From: a virus | Strand: one strand, 5' to 3' | Length of the DNA: 33,656 nt | Virus record (IMG/VR): IMGVR_UViG_3300013006_000078 | Span: 1 to 33,656 of that record | Part shown: positions 31,340-33,656 of the stretch, piece by piece | Numbering within the stretch: the first letter of the stretch is position 1 | Layout of the letters: every line of letters begins with the position of its first letter | Position numbers and translations under genes: made by a program | Notes under the pieces: model-generated | The model's database searches: none | What the model saw: the letters and a program-made list of their open reading frames with translations, nothing else | What the model was told of the DNA's origin: nothing

Positions 31340-31347
31340 TGTGTAGT

Positions 31348-31376
31348 ATTATAACATTTATCATCTCACAAGTCAA
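31348..31376 (-). promoter_or_regulatory. Consensus sigma-70 promoter (TTGACT-17-TATAAT)
   Basis: Minus strand: -35 TTGACT (31371-31376), 17-bp spacer ending in TGT (extended -10), -10 TATAAT (31348-31353), then 8 nt to ATG 31339. The T tract of the preceding terminator runs into the -35, so the two elements are packed with no gap. Confidence 0.88.
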
Positions 31377-31406
31377 AAAAACAGGTACCGTTTTATGAGT
31401 ACCTGT
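31374..31406 (-). terminator. Rho-independent terminator of the small-gene operon
   Basis: On the minus strand an 8-bp perfect stem ACAGGTAC/GTACCTGT with a 10-nt loop is followed by a run of seven T. It ends the unit whose last gene is 31457-31654 and abuts the next promoter. Confidence 0.9.
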
Positions 31407-31411
31407 TGAAA

Positions 31412-31448
31412 CGGATTGTCTAGGAGCTAGACTAAAATTGACAATCCG
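31412..31448. repeat. Long hairpin-forming inverted repeat before the terminator
   Basis: CGGATTGTC (31412-31420) pairs with GACAATCCG (31440-31448) across a 19-nt loop that itself contains CTAG-GAG-CTAG. No T run follows it in either direction. It lies just after the stop of the 65-residue gene and before the true terminator; it may protect the mRNA 3' end or be a protein-binding site. The rest of the 117-nt gap 31340-31456 holds the terminator and promoter. Confidence 0.55.
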
Positions 31449-31456
31449 GTAAACTG

Positions 31457-31654
31457 TTAAGCCATGCGATCCACGTTTTGCCCTGGTTGATTCATTTGGC
31501 GGTTTCGTTCAGTGCGTTTTTGTTCCTGTACTTCGGCTTGTTGTTTGTTGCGACGTTCTTCTAATCTAAGTTCTTCGTGCCGCTGTTCCAGTCGCTTGTA
31601 TTCTGTGCGCTGATATATTTCGTTGTTGTATGCAGTAACTCTGGTCACGTCCAT
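31457..31654 (-). CDS. Small, highly charged coiled-coil protein
   Basis: The protein is 65 residues from ATG 31654, which has AGGGAG 7 nt upstream; an in-frame TTG at 31690 is rejected. More than a third of residues are Arg, Lys, Glu or Gln. Residues about 14-50 form a long charged helix (EYKRLEQRHEELRLEERRNK) of single-helix or coiled-coil type. The C-terminus is Asn/Gln-rich. No family is known. It is the last gene before the hairpin and terminator. Confidence 0.6.
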   Translation of the reverse strand: MDVTRVTAYNNEIYQRTEYKRLEQRHEELRLEERRNKQQAEVQEQKRTERNRQMNQPGQNVDRMA

Positions 31655-31673
31655 GTCAATCTCCCTGTTACAC

Positions 31674-31871
31674 TTAGTTATCGATCCCAAAGTGTTCTTC
31701 TAACCATTTTCTTGCTTGGAATCGTGCTATTAATTGATGCTCACCTGGATCTAAAATATCACAACATTCTTGCACAATCAACTCGGCAAATTTTACCAGC
31801 TGGTTGGTATTAACATCTGGGTAATGACTTCCGCCAGCCTGTAATGCAAGTTCTCGAATTCGATCATTCAT
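31674..31871 (-). CDS. Mini-protein of the MNxRIREL family, copy 1
   Basis: A 65-residue protein beginning MNDRIRELALQAG, with the shared FAELIVQECCDIL helix in the middle and a C-terminal helix ending in EEHFGIDN. It belongs to a family of short proteins common in T4-like and other tailed phages, whose function is unknown. It overlaps the next paralog upstream by 8 nt (ATGA-type coupling). Confidence 0.7.
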   Translation of the reverse strand: MNDRIRELALQAGGSHYPDVNTNQLVKFAELIVQECCDILDPGEHQLIARFQARKWLEEHFGIDN

Positions 31872-32064
31872 CTTTCATCTCCACAATTCCAAAATGTACT
31901 AGCAAATCTCTACCTAGTAATGGACCATGCTCCCAGGCACTCCTGGCGTACCGATCACATTCCCGCACAATCAACTCGGCAAACCGTTCATAATCAAAAT
32001 ATAGTACAGTATCTTTATCACAGACCTTGCATTGACTGTGCAATTCTCGAATTCGTTCGTTCAT
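31864..32064 (-). CDS. Mini-protein of the MNxRIREL family, copy 2
   Basis: A 66-residue paralog of the neighbours: MNERIRELHSQC at the start, FAELIVRECDRYA in the middle, and LLVHFGIVEMKDE at the end. A CKVCDKD pair (Cys12, Cys15) adds a possible metal site not seen in copy 1. The start overlaps the upstream gene as ATGA. Confidence 0.7.
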   Translation of the reverse strand: MNERIRELHSQCKVCDKDTVLYFDYERFAELIVRECDRYARSAWEHGPLLGRDLLVHFGIVEMKDE

Positions 32065-32258
32065 TTGTGACCTTTATAAATCAACTTGTTTACAATGTTA
32101 AGATCAAACTGTAAACTTGTAATCTGATCTTTAAGATCCTGATACTCTGAACTTTGTACATCACCGTCATGAGTGACAATATCCAAATACATAGCGGCTG
32201 CTCGGTCGTGTGCTTGTGTAAGTTCTTGTTCTAATAATACTCGTCTGTCTTTTAGCAT
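32061..32258 (-). CDS. Small helical hypothetical between paralogs
   Basis: The protein is 65 residues from ATG 32258, which begins 4 nt after the upstream stop; the in-frame reading extends 21 codons further but would overlap the paralog gene. The sequence is a pair of charged helices (RRVLLEQELTQAHDRAAAMY, then EYQDLKDQITSLQFDLNIVN) likely to form a coiled coil. It shows no similarity to the flanking MNxRIREL copies. Confidence 0.6.
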   Translation of the reverse strand: MLKDRRVLLEQELTQAHDRAAAMYLDIVTHDGDVQSSEYQDLKDQITSLQFDLNIVNKLIYKGHK

Positions 32259-32262
32259 GATT

Positions 32263-32502
32263 TTAAATGTCCGGAAATTGATAAGTCTGCCACTCGGGGT
32301 CAGGGCCCAGCTGAGCCTCACTCAAGGCTTTGGCCGCATCAGTGTAACCATAGTTAACCAAGGTTTGAACACAATCTTGAACAACCAACTTGGCAAACTT
32401 TTCAGTATCAAACCGATCCACCATATAGCTATCAAAAGCACTAGTGCCACGTTGTTCACGCACAATGCACTGGCTCTGTAATTCAAGAAGTTGTTGATTC
32501 AT
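32263..32502 (-). CDS. Divergent MNxRIREL-family mini-protein, copy 3
   Basis: The protein is 79 residues from ATG 32502. It keeps the layout of copies 1 and 2: MNQQLLELQSQC, then FAKLVVQDCVQTL, then a C-terminal extension (EAQLGPDPEWQTYQFPDI) not found in the others. The central segment aligns with FAELIVxEC. The longer reading to 32541 would overlap the upstream membrane gene and lacks support. Confidence 0.65.
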   Translation of the reverse strand: MNQQLLELQSQCIVREQRGTSAFDSYMVDRFDTEKFAKLVVQDCVQTLVNYGYTDAAKALSEAQLGPDPEWQTYQFPDI

Positions 32503-32503
32503 T

Positions 32504-32677
32504 TTAGTTGTCCCAGGTGTCAAGAAGTATAATGTAACCAATCATGAAAAACAACCAACCTTGTGCGGTGTTACCTTGCGCAAAATACTGTAGGCCACTT
32601 AGCACATTGATACCACCGATTGTGTATCCAATAGATTTGCGATACGTTCCAAACCAAACTGCAAATTTTTCAAACAT
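32504..32677 (-). CDS. Small membrane protein with GNTAxGW motif, copy 1
   Basis: The protein is 57 residues from the second of two tandem ATGs (32677), which has AAGGA 6 nt upstream. It has two hydrophobic segments (residues about 15-30, IGYTIGGINVLSGLQYF; and about 38-53, WLFFMIGYIILLDTW) joined by QGNTAQG. It is probably an inner-membrane hairpin of unknown function. Similar short proteins occur in marine T4-like phages. The upstream gene carries the same GNTAxGW motif, so the pair looks like a duplication. Confidence 0.65.
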   Translation of the reverse strand: MFEKFAVWFGTYRKSIGYTIGGINVLSGLQYFAQGNTAQGWLFFMIGYIILLDTWDN

Positions 32678-32687
32678 CATGATTCCT

Positions 32688-32840
32688 TTAAAAAATAGCA
32701 CTTGCTATAGATGCCGCATTCCATGCTGAGAAGAATATGTTGAACCACCCCATGGCAGTATTGCCATGTTCAAAATCACGGGTGGCCCAACGCCAGCACA
32801 ACACCATGACAACTGTATTTAATACAATCATCCAGCTCAT
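32688..32840 (-). CDS. Very small membrane protein with GNTAxGW motif, copy 2
   Basis: A 50-residue reading frame fills an otherwise empty gap. It starts MSWMIVLNTVVMVLCW (first hydrophobic segment), has a charged loop RDFEHGNTAMGW, and ends in a second hydrophobic segment (FNIFFSAWNAASIASAIF). The loop matches the paralog downstream (QGNTAQGW). The ATG lies 1 nt after the ATPase stop with AAGAG upstream. Its stop overlaps the ribosome site of the next gene. Confidence 0.6.
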   Translation of the reverse strand: MSWMIVLNTVVMVLCWRWATRDFEHGNTAMGWFNIFFSAWNAASIASAIF

Positions 32841-32841
32841 T

Positions 32842-33656
32842 TTAGGCACTCTTCATACATGTAGTCTCGGCCATCAATCTCCACTTTGCAGGGAAGCTCT
32901 TGACCAAGTCTGCAATTTTTAGCGCCATACGCAAGCTCATCTCACGCAACCGCTCTTGGTTGGTGTTCATGAACTCAATAATGTCGTCTTGCTGGTACTG
33001 ATTAAACTCGTAGTCCGAAAACAACACACCATCATTGGCAATCTGCTTAATGCGTAAGATCTTGTCACGCATAGTGTCAAGTGTCAAGTCCAGATAGTGA
33101 CAACGGCTCTGCAATGCATCCAGGTGATCCCGCAATTTTTGCGATTTCATTTTGTCAAACTTCAAGTTTGTAATAAAGATCACACTACCTTTAAACTCAA
33201 AACTGTCTGGGATGCCTTCTCTGCGCAGAGCACTAGATTCTGACAACCAAGAAATTTTACGTTTCTTGCCGGAATCCAAGGCACCCTTTAACAAGTTGAG
33301 TGCCACGTCATCTAACAAGATGCTGTCACAGTCATCAAACACTAAGACGCAATTGGCATCAGAGTACTTGTACAGGGTCTGGTACAAGCCAATTGGGGTT
33401 GCACTACCTTTAACAACTTCTGCACGAAGTCGTTTGCCACTCAGTTTGTCAAACAAACAAGCCTTGTCAACCTCGGCTTCTACGCCGTAGCTCTTGCCCA
33501 CACCTGGAGGGCCACTCACAATCATGGCACGGATGTCACCAGCCGTTGCGGCTTTGGTCATCTCTGTAAGGATCTCAAAACGCTCGCGAATACGAGTCAT
33601 TGCTTCTTCCTCAGTTTCCTGGGGTTTTACAAAATCAATTGTGTTTTTTGCGGCTG
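32842..33656 (-). CDS. AAA+ ATPase, probably continues beyond the window
   Basis: The protein has Walker A GPPGVGKS (residues 30-37 counted from ATG 33600), Walker B VLVFDDCDS (Asp89-Asp90), and a sensor-like segment IFITNLKFDK. The domain is of AAA+ type, and the C-terminal 70 residues are helical (EFMNTNQERLREMSLRMALKIADLV). The frame stays open from ATG 33600 to the window edge (acidic ETEEEA just before it), so the true start may lie further upstream; GAGGAAG before ATG 33600 also allows a start there. Proteins like this recur in marine T4-like phages; the role is unknown. It is not a clamp-loader gp44 by visible motifs. Confidence 0.8.
   Translation of the reverse strand, partial: AAKNTIDFVKPQETEEEAMTRIRERFEILTEMTKAATAGDIRAMIVSGPPGVGKSYGVEAEVDKACLFDKLSGKRLRAEVVKGSATPIGLYQTLYKYSDANCVLVFDDCDSILLDDVALNLLKGALDSGKKRKISWLSESSALRREGIPDSFEFKGSVIFITNLKFDKMKSQKLRDHLDALQSRCHYLDLTLDTMRDKILRIKQIANDGVLFSDYEFNQYQQDDIIEFMNTNQERLREMSLRMALKIADLVKSFPAKWRLMAETTCMKSA

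Noticed and set aside
32842-33656. Clamp-loader gp44
   Set aside because: Walker motifs are present, but the flanking sequence does not show the clamp-loader pattern I would expect; it is left as an AAA+ ATPase.
1-33656. CRISPR array, tRNA genes, insertion sequences, integrase or attachment sites
   Set aside because: No regularly spaced repeats, no cloverleaf-like segment, no transposase or recombinase motif was found by reading; small divergent tRNAs cannot be fully excluded without a covariance search.

Overview
The window is a piece of a large tailed-phage genome, almost certainly a T4-like myovirus of an aquatic bacterium. The evidence is a T4-type replication set (gp41-like DnaB-family helicase at 21395-22837, gp61-like primase at 22815-23798, UvsW-like helicase at 28103-29569), a PAAR spike-tip protein, a class Ia ribonucleotide reductase with glutaredoxin, a pectate-lyase-type tail spike, and gene packing so tight that most neighbours overlap as ATGA or TAATG. 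Several unrecognised proteins resemble, from memory, conserved hypotheticals of marine T4-like phages. The IscU and IscA copies look proteobacterial, IscU most like betaproteobacterial ones. Shine-Dalgarno sites and sigma-70 promoter consensus are used. A proteobacterial host, possibly freshwater, is therefore my inference. No tRNA, CRISPR array, insertion sequence or integrase was seen.

Layout, read along the mostly minus-strand transcription from right to left: (1) 31457-33656 holds a partial AAA+ ATPase followed by a train of very small proteins, including two paralog families, closed by a terminator and a hairpin. (2) 25707-31339 holds a consensus sigma-70 promoter, three unknown proteins (one methyltransferase-like), UvsW, a second sigma-70 promoter, conserved small proteins, a zinc-finger protein and a 186-residue protein that keeps, in order, the hallmark motifs of bacterial DnaE polymerase in miniature. 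(3) 25333-25710 is a lone plus-strand gene. (4) 21395-25311 holds a baseplate/structural protein, an SGNH hydrolase, and primase plus helicase driven by a third sigma-70 promoter. (5) 18885-21398 is a plus-strand island of three overlapping genes (SGNH-like, unknown, sulfotransferase-like unknown). (6) 13055-18855 holds a nucleotidyltransferase fused to a ligase-like KWDG domain, a small probable virion protein with its own promoter and terminator, a 2OG-Fe(II) oxygenase, a coiled-coil membrane protein and two probable structural or accessory proteins. (7) 10045-13058 is an iron-sulfur block: radical SAM enzyme, IscU, a sulfotransferase-like protein, IscA and a PD-(D/E)XK exonuclease. (8) 4232-10018 holds the tail spike with a partner, NrdA, NrdB, an unknown and glutaredoxin. 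(9) 89-3935 holds an Sm-like protein, the PAAR tip and a 1,089-residue structural protein with a C-terminal subtilisin domain, closed by a terminator.

Two promoter classes can be read. Three sigma-70 promoters have 17-bp spacers and extended -10 elements, and their start codons lie only 6-8 nt beyond the -10, which predicts leaderless mRNAs; they precede replication/early-type genes. A second motif, NTAAATA (CTAAATA, ATAAATA or GTAAATA), lies shortly upstream of structural and other genes and resembles the T4 late promoter TATAAATA. The overall picture is nucleotide supply (NrdAB/Grx), replication (gp41/gp61/UvsW), iron-sulfur assembly (IscU/IscA) that could feed the radical SAM enzyme and host clusters during infection, and a tail carrying its own protease and polysaccharide-lyase-like fold.
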